Part shown: piece by piece, positions 25,874 through 32,774 of the stretch
How the letters are laid out: each line of letters starts with the position of its first letter
Numbering within the stretch: the first letter of the stretch is position 1
DNA from: a virus
IMG/VR virus record: IMGVR_UViG_3300022918_000020
Location: 1 to 43,341 of that record
Length of the DNA stretch: 43,341 bases
Reading direction: 5' to 3' (one strand)
Notes under the pieces: model-generated
What the model saw: the letters and a program-made list of their open reading frames with translations, nothing else
What the model was told of the DNA's origin: nothing
Databases searched by the model: none
Program-made: the position numbers and the translations under genes

Positions 25874-26533
25874 ATGATTAAAAAACTACTCTTTATTTTT
25901 ATCGGCTTTACATTACAGGCTCAGACCTCTACAAAGCCCTTGCCCTCTTTGGCAATTCCACAATCTGTAAGTCCTAATAATTTTGTCTTTGTTGATGGAA
26001 ACAATGGGGGATTATGGGGAACTGCACTACCTGGATCTATCGCTTGGTTACCTAGTAACATTACAGGATTCGATACCGCTGCCAGAAATGCAATCACACT
26101 AACCACAACCGGATCAGGTGTTGCAACCTATGTTGGCGGGGTTTTGAATGTTCCAACGCCTTTAGCTTCGTTTGCAAAAGGATTTTCAAACAATGTGTCC
26201 AGATCATTGAATTCAAACTTTACCGTTTCTACAACAAGGGACGCTCAACTTACTTATTCTGTAAATTTGAGTTGTACAAACCCTTTATTAGCCGGAAGTT
26301 CTTCTGCAAATGCTTTTTTGGAATATTCCACAGATTCGGGGACTACATGGATAACGGTTTCTGATGTTTCAAACGCTTCTAGCGTGGCTTTGGCTGTAAC
26401 TATTGCGCTTACCCAACCAAGCAAGTATATTTTGTCGGGATTGATCCCTGCAAATGCACTAGTCAGGATCAGAAGCACTACAACAGGGACGGCAACTGTA
26501 ACTTATGGCAGAGGTCAAGAGGTTTTGCTTTAG
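25874..26533 (+). CDS. Exported tail-fibre-like protein, second copy type
   Basis: A 219-residue protein with an N-terminal signal peptide (MIKKLLFIFIGFTLQAQ) and a Ser/Thr/Val-rich beta body ending in VTYGRGQEVLL. I chose ATG 25874 over the TTG at 25868, which lies within the promoter-like box. The body resembles fibre C-terminal domains and matches the style of the 24171 protein, suggesting a pair. Exported, and probably surface-located or released on lysis. Confidence 0.65.
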   Translation: MIKKLLFIFIGFTLQAQTSTKPLPSLAIPQSVSPNNFVFVDGNNGGLWGTALPGSIAWLPSNITGFDTAARNAITLTTTGSGVATYVGGVLNVPTPLASFAKGFSNNVSRSLNSNFTVSTTRDAQLTYSVNLSCTNPLLAGSSSANAFLEYSTDSGTTWITVSDVSNASSVALAVTIALTQPSKYILSGLIPANALVRIRSTTTGTATVTYGRGQEVLL

Positions 26534-26542
26534 AAAAATACT

Positions 26543-26550
26543 TATATTTG
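26543..26550 (+). promoter_or_regulatory. TAnnTTTG promoter, leaderless type
   Basis: TATATTTG precedes the GTG start at 26555 by 4 nt, matching the spacing at 5077, 12762 and 21047. Confidence 0.6.
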
Positions 26551-26554
26551 TCAA

Positions 26555-26827
26555 GTGAGAAAAAAGATACTTGTTTTCGTTGCCTTGTTTGGATTCCTAT
26601 TGATTGCTAAAGGCGCAATGGGATTGTCTTCTGTTGAGGAAATCGTAATGAAATCTGACGCACAAGGCAACATATATATTAAGTATCAAACGGTTTCTTA
26701 TCCCATACCTGATGTAAAGGCGTATGACGGCAAAGACAGCGTTAAAATAATCCATAATGACCGAACGGGATGCCTGATCAAAGGCAAGCCAAATTCACAA
26801 TTTAAAATCAGATTTATAACCAATTAA
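26555..26827 (+). CDS. Small exported or membrane-anchored protein, GTG start
   Basis: A 90-residue protein with a hydrophobic N-terminus (KKILVFVALFGFLLIAKGAMG) that is a signal peptide or anchor, then a small beta domain (SVEEIVMKSDAQGNIYIKY). The GTG start follows the promoter box by 4 nt. It could be an exported accessory or superinfection factor. Function unknown. Confidence 0.6.
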   Translation: MRKKILVFVALFGFLLIAKGAMGLSSVEEIVMKSDAQGNIYIKYQTVSYPIPDVKAYDGKDSVKIIHNDRTGCLIKGKPNSQFKIRFITN

Positions 26828-26840
26828 TTTTTATATACAA

Positions 26841-27002
26841 ATGGACATAGTTATCATCAGGACGAAAGCACCTAAATCACCAGCAGAAGCACAGGAGTTA
26901 TTAGATATGGTTTTGGCAGAAGAAGCAGCCGGAAATCTGGTGCAGACCGTTGATTGGGCAAGAGCCGGAATCCATCCAAGACCAACAAGACCGACATCTT
27001 AA
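26841..27002 (+). CDS. Small hypothetical protein (53 aa)
   Basis: A 53-residue frame from ATG 26841 to TAA 27000-27002, overlapping the next ATG, in a coupled chain with the genes on both sides. It contains an acidic helical middle (SPAEAQELLDMVLAEEAAGN) and a proline-rich end. No domain recognised; coupling is the main support. Confidence 0.55.
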   Translation: MDIVIIRTKAPKSPAEAQELLDMVLAEEAAGNLVQTVDWARAGIHPRPTRPTS

Positions 27003-27410
27003 ATGAGCGTTTTGCACAAACATATTATAGCCATATTCCTTTGGATTGTGGCTATTTTGTATTTAGATCACTTTGGGTATTACTATTACTTTTCAGGTCT
27101 TGTTTACGGGGTAGAATGGCTTTATTTGCTTGCGTGGATTGCTGTTAAGTATGACGGTCAAAAAAAGAATGTAATTGTTTCGGCTGCCCTTGGATCGTTA
27201 TTCGCATTTAATGTGTTTTCAATCTCACAGGCTGTATTTTGCAGCGTGATTTATATGCAAAGATTGGGTTATTGCCTTTACGGTACTGAAAATATAATCG
27301 ACCAAACACAAGCGGAATGGCTTTGCTTTCATTACTTTATATCGGGGTTGTTTGCAATGTTCGTATTTTTTTATTTTATAATTAATTGGGAAAAGTGGTT
27401 AGAAGTGTGA
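27003..27410 (+). CDS. Polytopic membrane protein
   Basis: A 135-residue protein with about four hydrophobic segments (HIIAIFLWIVAILYLD, YFSGLVYGVEWLYLLAWIAV, IVSAALGSLFAFNVF, and a C-terminal YFISGLFAMFVFFYFII). It is coupled to the previous gene. There are no transport signatures. It might be a superinfection-exclusion or membrane-remodelling accessory. Its hydrophobicity is certain; the role is not. Confidence 0.65.
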   Translation: MSVLHKHIIAIFLWIVAILYLDHFGYYYYFSGLVYGVEWLYLLAWIAVKYDGQKKNVIVSAALGSLFAFNVFSISQAVFCSVIYMQRLGYCLYGTENIIDQTQAEWLCFHYFISGLFAMFVFFYFIINWEKWLEV

Positions 27411-27419
27411 AATAATGTT

Positions 27420-27427
27420 TATGTTTG
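27420..27427 (+). promoter_or_regulatory. TAnnTTTG promoter box ahead of KL4
   Basis: TATGTTTG matches the -7 consensus; RNA would begin near 27431 at the base of the KL4 5' hairpin. Confidence 0.65.
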
Positions 27428-27525
27428 CGTACTGTTTTATCGGCTCGAAACGTCTAACAGTCAATTATCAAACTATTTAATTTGATAGGGAAAACCCGTA
27501 GCATTCGAGTGTTGCGGGTTTTTTC
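27428..27525 (+). ncRNA. KL4: kissing-loop leader RNA before GIY-YIG gene
   Basis: 5' hairpin ACTGTT (27431-27436) with AACAGT (27456-27461), inner CG/CG pairs closing loop GCTCGAAA (27443-27450). Middle hairpin TATCAAA (27466-27472) with TTTGATA (27481-27487). 3' hairpin AAAACCCGTAGCA (27491-27503) with TGTTGCGGGTTTT (27510-27522), 13 bp including wobbles, loop TTCGAG (27504-27509), then T run. Loop 1 CTCGAA pairs with the entire loop 2 TTCGAG (6 bp). The next ATG is 21 nt after the T run. Confidence 0.72.
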
Positions 27526-27545
27526 GGTTTAATACTTTCCCTGAA

Positions 27546-28355
27546 ATGGAAAATAACAAAAAACTATTCAAAGCAATGATACGTGTTGTAAAATCTATTG
27601 CTTCAAAAGATGAATATTATGCTGGAGGATTTGATACTGTTGAAATTATTAGGGAGCCACTTATTGAAGCCAAAGATAATGCAGAAGTAAAATCTATTTT
27701 GCTTGAGCGTTACCCACAGTTTTTTCCGAACGGTAAAGTGTATTCAAAGGAAACAAAAGATCAAGCACAATTCTTTTATGTACTTGTGTATCCTCTTTAT
27801 GATTACGAAAAGCAACAAATTGATAAAGGGGAATGGAAATGTGCCTCGTGTGGTCACGTCCACGCTAACACCTACGTAAACCGTCCGAGATTTAACGAAA
27901 GAATGTTTGGTCTGGATGTATTGTTTTGCAAAAGCGATGATGACTATTGTATGAAGGAATTTATAAAGTCAAAAAATGACGGTATAGAAATTCCAGACGA
28001 CATGAATTACGTAAAAACTGATTCTCCAAATTACATTTACAAATGCACAGAAAAATCAACAAACAAATGCTATATTGGTAAAACCCGAAACGCACCTTTC
28101 TTTCGGTGGTGGAATCATTTACAGCATTCCGTAAGTCCATTCGGAATTTATTTACGACAAACAAAATTAAGCGATTGGTCTTTTGAGGTATTGGATGTTT
28201 TACCGAGCAACATCCCAGATTCAGAAGTTTTTAAAATCGAATCAACATATATTCAAAAGTTTAACAGTATCAATGACGGTTTTAACTCATTAATAAGTAA
28301 TAAATCTGTAAAAGAAGAAAGCGTAAATTTATTTTCTGACATAATCCCGTCCTAA
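27546..28355 (+). CDS. GIY-YIG endonuclease-like protein with zinc-binding segment
   Basis: A 269-residue protein. The C-terminal half holds a GIY-YIG nuclease core: YIY at residues 163-165, YIG at 176-178, then KTRNAPFFRWWNH with the usual arginine, and an EST-type metal-binding glutamate (KIESTYI). The N-terminal half contains WKCASCGHVHANTY and a later FCKSDDDYC, possibly a zinc site that binds the target DNA. Such free-standing genes are usually selfish homing endonucleases. KL4 precedes it, and a terminator overlaps its stop codon, so it forms a compact cassette. Confidence 0.82.
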   Translation: MENNKKLFKAMIRVVKSIASKDEYYAGGFDTVEIIREPLIEAKDNAEVKSILLERYPQFFPNGKVYSKETKDQAQFFYVLVYPLYDYEKQQIDKGEWKCASCGHVHANTYVNRPRFNERMFGLDVLFCKSDDDYCMKEFIKSKNDGIEIPDDMNYVKTDSPNYIYKCTEKSTNKCYIGKTRNAPFFRWWNHLQHSVSPFGIYLRQTKLSDWSFEVLDVLPSNIPDSEVFKIESTYIQKFNSINDGFNSLISNKSVKEESVNLFSDIIPS

Positions 28356-28370
28356 CAGTCGGGATTTTTT
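28343..28370 (+). terminator. Intrinsic terminator overlapping the GIY-YIG stop
   Basis: AATCCCG (28343-28349) pairs with CGGGATT (28360-28366), followed by T residues. The 5' arm lies inside the last codons of the gene, the compact design seen in mobile cassettes. Confidence 0.75.
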
Positions 28371-28373
28371 ATT

Positions 28374-28381
28374 TACATTTG
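28374..28381 (+). promoter_or_regulatory. TAnnTTTG promoter for the HAD gene
   Basis: TACATTTG directly follows the terminator. Leader length before ATG 28406 is about 20 nt, longer than in the leaderless group and without KL structure. Confidence 0.6.
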
Positions 28382-28405
28382 ATGATTAATTAAATACTTG
28401 GAAAT

Positions 28406-28894
28406 ATGAAGGTTATATTTTTGGACATTGACGGCGTTTTAAATGTACCCTCTAAAAACCGTGACGAATTTGGTCAAATATTTACAGAAAGATTTGTAAA
28501 TAACCTAAGCTTTATAATTGCTTGTACTAAGGCTAAAATTGTAATCAGCAGTACTTGGAGATATAGAGGCGACCAGTTTTTAATAGACTTATGGAAAAAC
28601 AGGGGACTACCTGGAGAAATAATAGGCAGAACAATTGGTTATTTTAATCCTGAATATTATGAATTATTCGGAGAAAAAGAAGTCGTTAGAGGTGAAGAAA
28701 TTAAACATTGGTTAGAGAATAACTCTAATATAGAATCATATGTTATTTTAGATGATGATTCAGATATGTTGCCAGAGCAAAAGTATAATTTTGTCCAAAC
28801 ATCAAACAATATAAATCATAATGATTGCGCTGATATAGGCTACGGACTTACTAAGATATGCGCGGAAAAAGCAATACGAATATTAAATAAATAA
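28406..28894 (+). CDS. HAD-superfamily phosphatase, nucleic-acid-repair type
   Basis: A 162-residue protein with HAD motifs: FLDIDGVLN (catalytic D7 and D9), SSTWRY near residue 50 (motif II), and VILDDDSDM near residue 115 (motif IV). The small size and motif context match the HAD group that removes phosphate from nucleic acid ends, as in phage RNA-repair enzymes. No ligase is adjacent. A role in repairing tRNA or other RNA cut by host defence is inference. Confidence 0.78.
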   Translation: MKVIFLDIDGVLNVPSKNRDEFGQIFTERFVNNLSFIIACTKAKIVISSTWRYRGDQFLIDLWKNRGLPGEIIGRTIGYFNPEYYELFGEKEVVRGEEIKHWLENNSNIESYVILDDDSDMLPEQKYNFVQTSNNINHNDCADIGYGLTKICAEKAIRILNK

Positions 28895-28901
28895 TTAACC
28901 A

Positions 28902-30719
28902 ATGAAAAAACTAATTATCCTCCTACTTTTCCCAATCCTTACTTTCGCCCAATGGACAAAACAACAATCCAAAGCAGGCGAACCGAGTTACGGACTTAAT
29001 ATACCAGCGTTCACAAAACAACTGAACGCTAAAAAAGCAACCGTTCCCGACGCATCCGGAAATTTATCGCAGTACGCACTTATTGAAGACTTCAACTTTG
29101 CTGATGATAAGATTGCAAAGAAATACGGACTTCGGAGTTTTCACGGATTTGACAAAGACGGGCGTTCGATTAGCATTGCAGTTTCAAAAGAAGGCGTTGA
29201 GGCAACAATTACGGATTCCCTACAAACGTTTGTACAGCCAACAGGCAATGGTTATAAGATAGGGCGGGTTGAAAGCAAAAGGCAGTTTTCCTGCGATGTT
29301 GAGGAAAGGCGGGTTATATCTGATTTAACTGATCGGGCAAATAATCGGTTTACAGATTGGGATCCGAATAACTTTAAGGAAAACATGAGTAAAGTTGCAG
29401 CTGTTAGAGGTGATATAACCGTTGTCAGAATGGCAATCGCTATCAATTTTGAAGGCATGAAGCAAATCGGCTTAACACAGGCGAAAGGACTTGCGTATTT
29501 AAATACATTAATGACCGTCGTAAACAAGCAATTAAGAGCCAATAACGGTGTAATTGGTCAATTGGTAGTCGGAAATGAAAAGCTGCTTTGTATGAACTCT
29601 GACGACCCGTTTACAACACAAGACAAATGGATAGGACAAAGCCAGGTATTTATTGACAAAGTGATCGGTTCTGGAAACTATGACCTCGGACACGTTTTGA
29701 CTATTGGAGTTGGCGGCAATGCTGGCGGTATCGGAACGGTTACAAATCCAACTTTGAAGGGTTCCGCTTATTCTGCAACACCAAATATGAACGACCCATA
29801 TTTCTTTACCGATGTTGTTGTTCATGAAATTGGTCACCAATTGGGCGCAACCCACACTTTCAGTTACAAAGGTGTTGGCGTGGCAAATATGGAATCTGGC
29901 AGCGGATGCACGGCTATGAGTTACGCAGGAATTGCCGGAGCAAATTATAATTTACAGGCACATTCCTATCCGTTTTTTCACGGTCGATCGATTGACCAAA
30001 TTGCCCAGACTTTAGCATCAAAAACATCTTTAGGCAGCATCAATACAGGTAATCGCAACCCGATTATCACAAGCTCTATTGATAGAGTCGTTGAATTCGA
30101 TACGCCATTTTCATTGTCGGCAATCGCTACTGATCCGGATGGTGACGAATTATATTACCAATGGGACGAAATAGATCCAACGGTAATAGCTAATACAATC
30201 CCGAAGTCTACAAACTTTTCCGGATCAATGTTCGCAAGCGTGTTGCCTTCAAAACTGAATTACCGGAACTTTTATTTGCGTGACAAATGGAACGTTTACC
30301 CAACAATTTCACGGGTCTGTAATTTCATGCTTACAGTAACGGACGGCAAAGGCGGTAGGGCGCAACAAAAAGTAAAAGTTACATTTGTGCCGCCAATTCC
30401 AAAAGTAAGCAATGCACCGATTTTATCATACGTTCCCGGTTCTCTTACAAAAACATCAGTTAAATTACAATGGAGCATCCCCGTTAATTTTTCAACGATC
30501 GGATATAGTTTGTACAAAAATCCTGATGTTGACGATAACTCACTCAAAGGCAATGAAAAAGAAAACTATCAGGCGAGTACTACAAACACATTCATAACCG
30601 TAACATTCAATGCGGCCGATAAACTCAAAGGCAGCGCTATATACGTTGTGAAAGGCAAAAATTCAGACGGTTGGCGAACTGAAAAAAGTAATAGTTTGTT
30701 GGTTGAGATTCCGAAATAA
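28902..30719 (+). CDS. Secreted zinc metalloprotease (reprolysin-like) with C-terminal FN3-like domain
   Basis: A 605-residue protein. Residues 1-16 are a signal peptide (MKKLIILLLFPILTFAQ). A central metzincin domain has the zinc motif HEIGHQLGATH at residues 308-318 and a later Met-turn candidate CTAMSY. The third quarter contains an Ig-like segment, and the end (SNAPILSYVPGSLTKTSVKLQWSIPVNFS...) is an FN3-like domain. Flavobacteria secrete proteases of this architecture. In a phage genome it is unexpected: it could be lysogenic-style cargo, help digest surface layers or capsule, or release progeny. It has no Bacteroidetes T9SS C-terminal domain that I can see. Confidence 0.85.
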   Translation: MKKLIILLLFPILTFAQWTKQQSKAGEPSYGLNIPAFTKQLNAKKATVPDASGNLSQYALIEDFNFADDKIAKKYGLRSFHGFDKDGRSISIAVSKEGVEATITDSLQTFVQPTGNGYKIGRVESKRQFSCDVEERRVISDLTDRANNRFTDWDPNNFKENMSKVAAVRGDITVVRMAIAINFEGMKQIGLTQAKGLAYLNTLMTVVNKQLRANNGVIGQLVVGNEKLLCMNSDDPFTTQDKWIGQSQVFIDKVIGSGNYDLGHVLTIGVGGNAGGIGTVTNPTLKGSAYSATPNMNDPYFFTDVVVHEIGHQLGATHTFSYKGVGVANMESGSGCTAMSYAGIAGANYNLQAHSYPFFHGRSIDQIAQTLASKTSLGSINTGNRNPIITSSIDRVVEFDTPFSLSAIATDPDGDELYYQWDEIDPTVIANTIPKSTNFSGSMFASVLPSKLNYRNFYLRDKWNVYPTISRVCNFMLTVTDGKGGRAQQKVKVTFVPPIPKVSNAPILSYVPGSLTKTSVKLQWSIPVNFSTIGYSLYKNPDVDDNSLKGNEKENYQASTTNTFITVTFNAADKLKGSAIYVVKGKNSDGWRTEKSNSLLVEIPK

Positions 30720-30731
30720 GTTGTATGTTTG
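30703..30731 (+). promoter_or_regulatory. Complete TTG / TAnnTTTG promoter ahead of KL5
   Basis: TTG (30703-30705) and TATGTTTG (30724-30731) are separated by 18 nt, the expected Bacteroidetes spacing. RNA would begin near 30736. Confidence 0.7.
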
Positions 30732-30826
30732 CGATACGTTAAAGACGGCTACCTTAAACGTAAAAATTAAACTAACAATTTAATTGGATAAAAGTCCCTT
30801 CATGTAGCCGTGTTGGGACTTTTTCT
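30732..30826 (+). ncRNA. KL5: kissing-loop leader RNA
   Basis: 5' hairpin TACGTTAAAG (30735-30744) with CTTAAACGTA (30753-30762), one mismatch, loop ACGGCTAC (30745-30752). Middle hairpin AATTAAA (30765-30771) with TTTAATT (30779-30785). 3' hairpin AAAGTCCC (30791-30798) with GGGACTTT (30815-30822), inner CA/TG pairs, loop TGTAGCCG (30803-30810), then T run. Loop 1 CGGCTAC pairs with loop 2 GTAGCCG over 7 bp. The gene start follows within 15 nt. Confidence 0.75.
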
Positions 30827-30840
30827 ATTTAATGAATATT

Positions 30841-31314
30841 ATGGAAAATAATTTAGAAAACAAGGCAAGGTTTTTTGCGCAGTATTTTGGACAAGAAATA
30901 AGAGTTTGGAAAGAACTTCCTGAAAATTTATGCAATGTAGGTTATGCGTCTTTAAGCGAAGAGGCTGTAAAAGATTCTAAACTTATATTAAAAAGCTTAA
31001 CAGACACTTCTAATGAACACGCTATTGAAGTAGCTAAAATGGTATTCCCTGGTTTAAAATGGGAGCCTGTTAAAGATAAGAACTATAAATTAGAAAACAA
31101 AAAAGAGGGTAGAGTTTTATATTTAGGTACCGATGACAGTCCGGTAAGATTTGGAAGAATAGATGCGGGTTGGTTTTGTAACAACGAAATTTCTGTTCAC
31201 TTAATGCATTTTAAAATCGTGGACTTCCTACGCTCAAAAGGCTACTTACTTCCATTCAATGGACTGTCAACAGAAGAAATTATTGAACGAGGATGGGCAA
31301 AAATTAAATCTTAA
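30841..31314 (+). CDS. Hypothetical protein behind KL5
   Basis: A 157-residue cytoplasmic protein. An in-frame ATG at 30832 would add three residues but sits too near the KL5 T run. The N-terminus (ENKARFFAQYFGQEIRVWKE) and the C-terminus (HFKIVDFLRSKGYLLPFNGL, then IIERGWAKIKS) have the form of small phage proteins common in Bacteroidetes phages. No catalytic motif; function unknown. Confidence 0.65.
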   Translation: MENNLENKARFFAQYFGQEIRVWKELPENLCNVGYASLSEEAVKDSKLILKSLTDTSNEHAIEVAKMVFPGLKWEPVKDKNYKLENKKEGRVLYLGTDDSPVRFGRIDAGWFCNNEISVHLMHFKIVDFLRSKGYLLPFNGLSTEEIIERGWAKIKS

Positions 31315-31328
31315 AATAAAAAAATATT

Positions 31329-31670
31329 ATGCCGATCGACTACAAAAAATATCCACCAAACTGGAAAACTGAAATCCGGCCAAGAATCTTGGAGCGTGCA
31401 AAAAATAGATGTGAGTGCTGCGGACTGAAAAATTACTCAGTTGTAAATTCATTCAAGAGAAACGGAATAACCTTATGGAAAGATTCAACATTTTCAGATT
31501 GGATAAAAACTGATTCGCCTAAACAGGTTAGAGTGATTATCACAATTGCGCACTTAGATCACGACGAAACAAATCAAGACGTTTCAGACGATCGACTTAA
31601 AGCAATGTGTCAACTATGTCATTTGCGTTATGATGCAAAAGAAAAAGAAAAACGCAGGACTCTTAAATAA
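31329..31670 (+). CDS. HNH endonuclease
   Basis: A 113-residue protein with a classical HNH layout: CECCGLKN (first CxxC), then IAHLDHDETNQDVSDDRLKAMCQLCH (catalytic histidines, asparagine and the second CxxC). Small HNH proteins near phage lysis and packaging genes can be homing nucleases or packaging cofactors. This one is remote from the terminase and sits in the accessory block, so a homing role is more likely. It starts 14 nt after the previous gene. Confidence 0.8.
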   Translation: MPIDYKKYPPNWKTEIRPRILERAKNRCECCGLKNYSVVNSFKRNGITLWKDSTFSDWIKTDSPKQVRVIITIAHLDHDETNQDVSDDRLKAMCQLCHLRYDAKEKEKRRTLK

Positions 31671-31677
31671 TTTTCCC

Positions 31678-31685
31678 TACATTTA
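31678..31685 (+). promoter_or_regulatory. Weak TAnnTTTA promoter-like box
   Basis: TACATTTA lies 30 nt before the terminator at 31708 and differs by one base from consensus. If active, it would make only a very short RNA. Confidence 0.3.
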
Positions 31686-31707
31686 CACTTTCATAATAAA
31701 TATTTTT

Positions 31708-31738
31708 AACCTCGCTGTAAAAAGTGAGGTTTTTTTTC
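31708..31738 (+). terminator. Intrinsic terminator
   Basis: AACCTCGC (31708-31715) pairs with GTGAGGTT (31724-31731), followed by a long T run. It ends the HNH transcript. Confidence 0.8.
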
Positions 31739-31739
31739 T

Positions 31740-31747
31740 TATGTTTG
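31740..31747 (+). promoter_or_regulatory. TAnnTTTG promoter for the 31779 small gene
   Basis: TATGTTTG follows the terminator directly; the leader to ATG 31779 is about 30 nt. Confidence 0.55.
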
Positions 31748-31778
31748 GTATCTAAACGTTTAACTAAATTTAAATACA

Positions 31779-31910
31779 ATGAAAAAATTACTATTTGCAT
31801 TCTCGCTATTACTTGCAATGTCCTTTTCGGTAAGCACCGCTTTCACGGAAAAATCAATTGCGACTTACAACGGTTCGGAATTACACGCCCAGTCGAGTAA
31901 CGCACCCTAA
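31779..31910 (+). CDS. Small exported peptide (43 aa)
   Basis: A 43-residue frame with a clear signal peptide (MKKLLFAFSLLLAMSFSVSTAF) and a short polar mature part ending in HAQSSNAP. It has its own promoter and starts at the first ATG. The 3' half overlaps a second frame (31858-32040), and an inverted repeat spans its end. It might be an exported inhibitor or signal, or the upstream piece of a frameshifted gene. Confidence 0.5.
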   Translation: MKKLLFAFSLLLAMSFSVSTAFTEKSIATYNGSELHAQSSNAP

Positions 31911-31948
31911 GGCTATACTTCGTGATCATTCTTTTTCCGTGACGAAAG
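31840..31948 (+). repeat. Long-range inverted repeat within the 31779/31858 unit
   Basis: TCACGGAAAAA (31843-31853) is perfectly complementary to TTTTTCCGTGA (31932-31942). The arms extend with CTTTC (31840-31844) against GAAAG (31944-31948). The transcript could fold back, hiding the end of the small exported ORF and the start of the overlapping one. Confidence 0.55.
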
Positions 31949-32040
31949 TCCTTGAAAAAAACGAAACGGAATTAAAAACAACTAACCCTTACAAATGCGG
32001 GTTGGTTACTCAAAAACGATTGCCTTTGGTTGGTCTTTAA
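31858..32040 (+). CDS. Overlapping hypothetical ORF (60 aa)
   Basis: A 60-codon frame overlapping the signal-peptide ORF. The second half (KVLEKNETELKTTNPYKCG) looks like a possible real protein, whereas the first half (RNYTPSRVTHPKAILRDH) has an unusual composition. No promoter or RBS is specific to it. It could be translated by frameshifting from 31779, be a separate gene, or be chance. Low confidence. Confidence 0.3.
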   Translation: MRLTTVRNYTPSRVTHPKAILRDHSFSVTKVLEKNETELKTTNPYKCGLVTQKRLPLVGL

Positions 32041-32063
32041 AACTTATCGGGGCAGATATATTC

Positions 32064-32098
32064 AAAAATCCTTACTTTTAACCGAGTAAGGATTTTTT
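32064..32098 (+). terminator. Intrinsic terminator
   Basis: AAAAATCCTTACT (32064-32076) pairs with AGTAAGGATTTTT (32085-32097). A near-identical core (AATCCTT/AAGGATT) is used by the terminator at 21014. Confidence 0.85.
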
Positions 32099-32101
32099 CA
32101 T

Positions 32102-32109
32102 TACATTTA
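32102..32109 (+). promoter_or_regulatory. TAnnTTTA promoter-like box before lysis region
   Basis: TACATTTA, one base off consensus, follows the terminator and precedes ATG 32129 by 19 nt. It could start the transcript that leads into the lysis genes. Confidence 0.45.
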
Positions 32110-32128
32110 CAATCTAAACACTTTACTT

Positions 32129-32389
32129 ATGAAAACAATTTTTAAATATCCACTTACAGGCGCTTTCAAACAAACCATTAAAATGCCAGAGGGAGCAGAA
32201 ATTTTGTGTGCTCAGTTGCAAAATGGAGTTCCGACACTTTGGGCAAAAGTCAATGATTCAAACGAACTAAAAGACCGTGTTATTGAGGTTTACGGAACGG
32301 GCGTTGAAGTAAACGAATACGATTTGGTTTATATCGGAACTGTTCAGGATTTTGCAGGGTTGGTTTGGCACGTATTTGAAAACAAATAG
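32129..32389 (+). CDS. Small beta-rich phage protein
   Basis: An 86-residue protein with an alternating beta pattern (FKYPLTGAFKQTIKMPEGAEIL, then GVPTLWAKVND...YDLVYIGTVQDFAGLVWHVFE). This matches a widespread type of small phage protein of unknown role. It lies first in the lysis-region transcript. No membrane segment or active site was seen. Confidence 0.7.
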   Translation: MKTIFKYPLTGAFKQTIKMPEGAEILCAQLQNGVPTLWAKVNDSNELKDRVIEVYGTGVEVNEYDLVYIGTVQDFAGLVWHVFENK

Positions 32390-32390
32390 G

Positions 32391-32774
32391 ATGAAAAAGT
32401 TCATAAACGCCTTTTTCAGTACGACAGATTTAATGCACTTGGTAAAGCCTGGTGGATTAGCCGCTTGGATTCACGACAATAAACACTTACACTTTCTACT
32501 TACCGCCGCTATTTGCGCCATTGTAACGTATTTCTTTATTGATTGGCAGGATTTCTATAATCTGTTTTGGTTCGACTACGTTTGCATTGTATTTGCCGTT
32601 TCTTTTGTCTGCGGTTGGTTTCCAAATGCGGCCCGGGAAGAGTATTGGGATGTGAAAACATTCAGGGAACAGCACTATCACGTTTTCGATTGGTCGGATA
32701 TTCGTTGGGGATTTTATGGCGGGGTGTTGGGAAGTTTTATATCTTTGATGTTAACTTTAAAATTTGGCGTATGA
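32391..32774 (+). CDS. Membrane protein of the lysis region
   Basis: A 127-residue protein beginning at ATG 32391, one base after the previous stop. It has about three hydrophobic segments (LHFLLTAAICAIVTYFFI, YVCIVFAVSFVCGWF, GGVLGSFISLMLTLKFGV). It overlaps the holin-like gene by 4 nt (ATGA). The multi-span topology and position suggest a holin or holin partner. Confidence 0.65.
   Translation: MKKFINAFFSTTDLMHLVKPGGLAAWIHDNKHLHFLLTAAICAIVTYFFIDWQDFYNLFWFDYVCIVFAVSFVCGWFPNAAREEYWDVKTFREQHYHVFDWSDIRWGFYGGVLGSFISLMLTLKFGV

Noticed and set aside
31678-31738. Promoter-like box plus terminator as a KL element
   Set aside because: The only complementary upstream bases are an AT-rich run at the hairpin's foot or within the promoter box, and there is no 5' hairpin.
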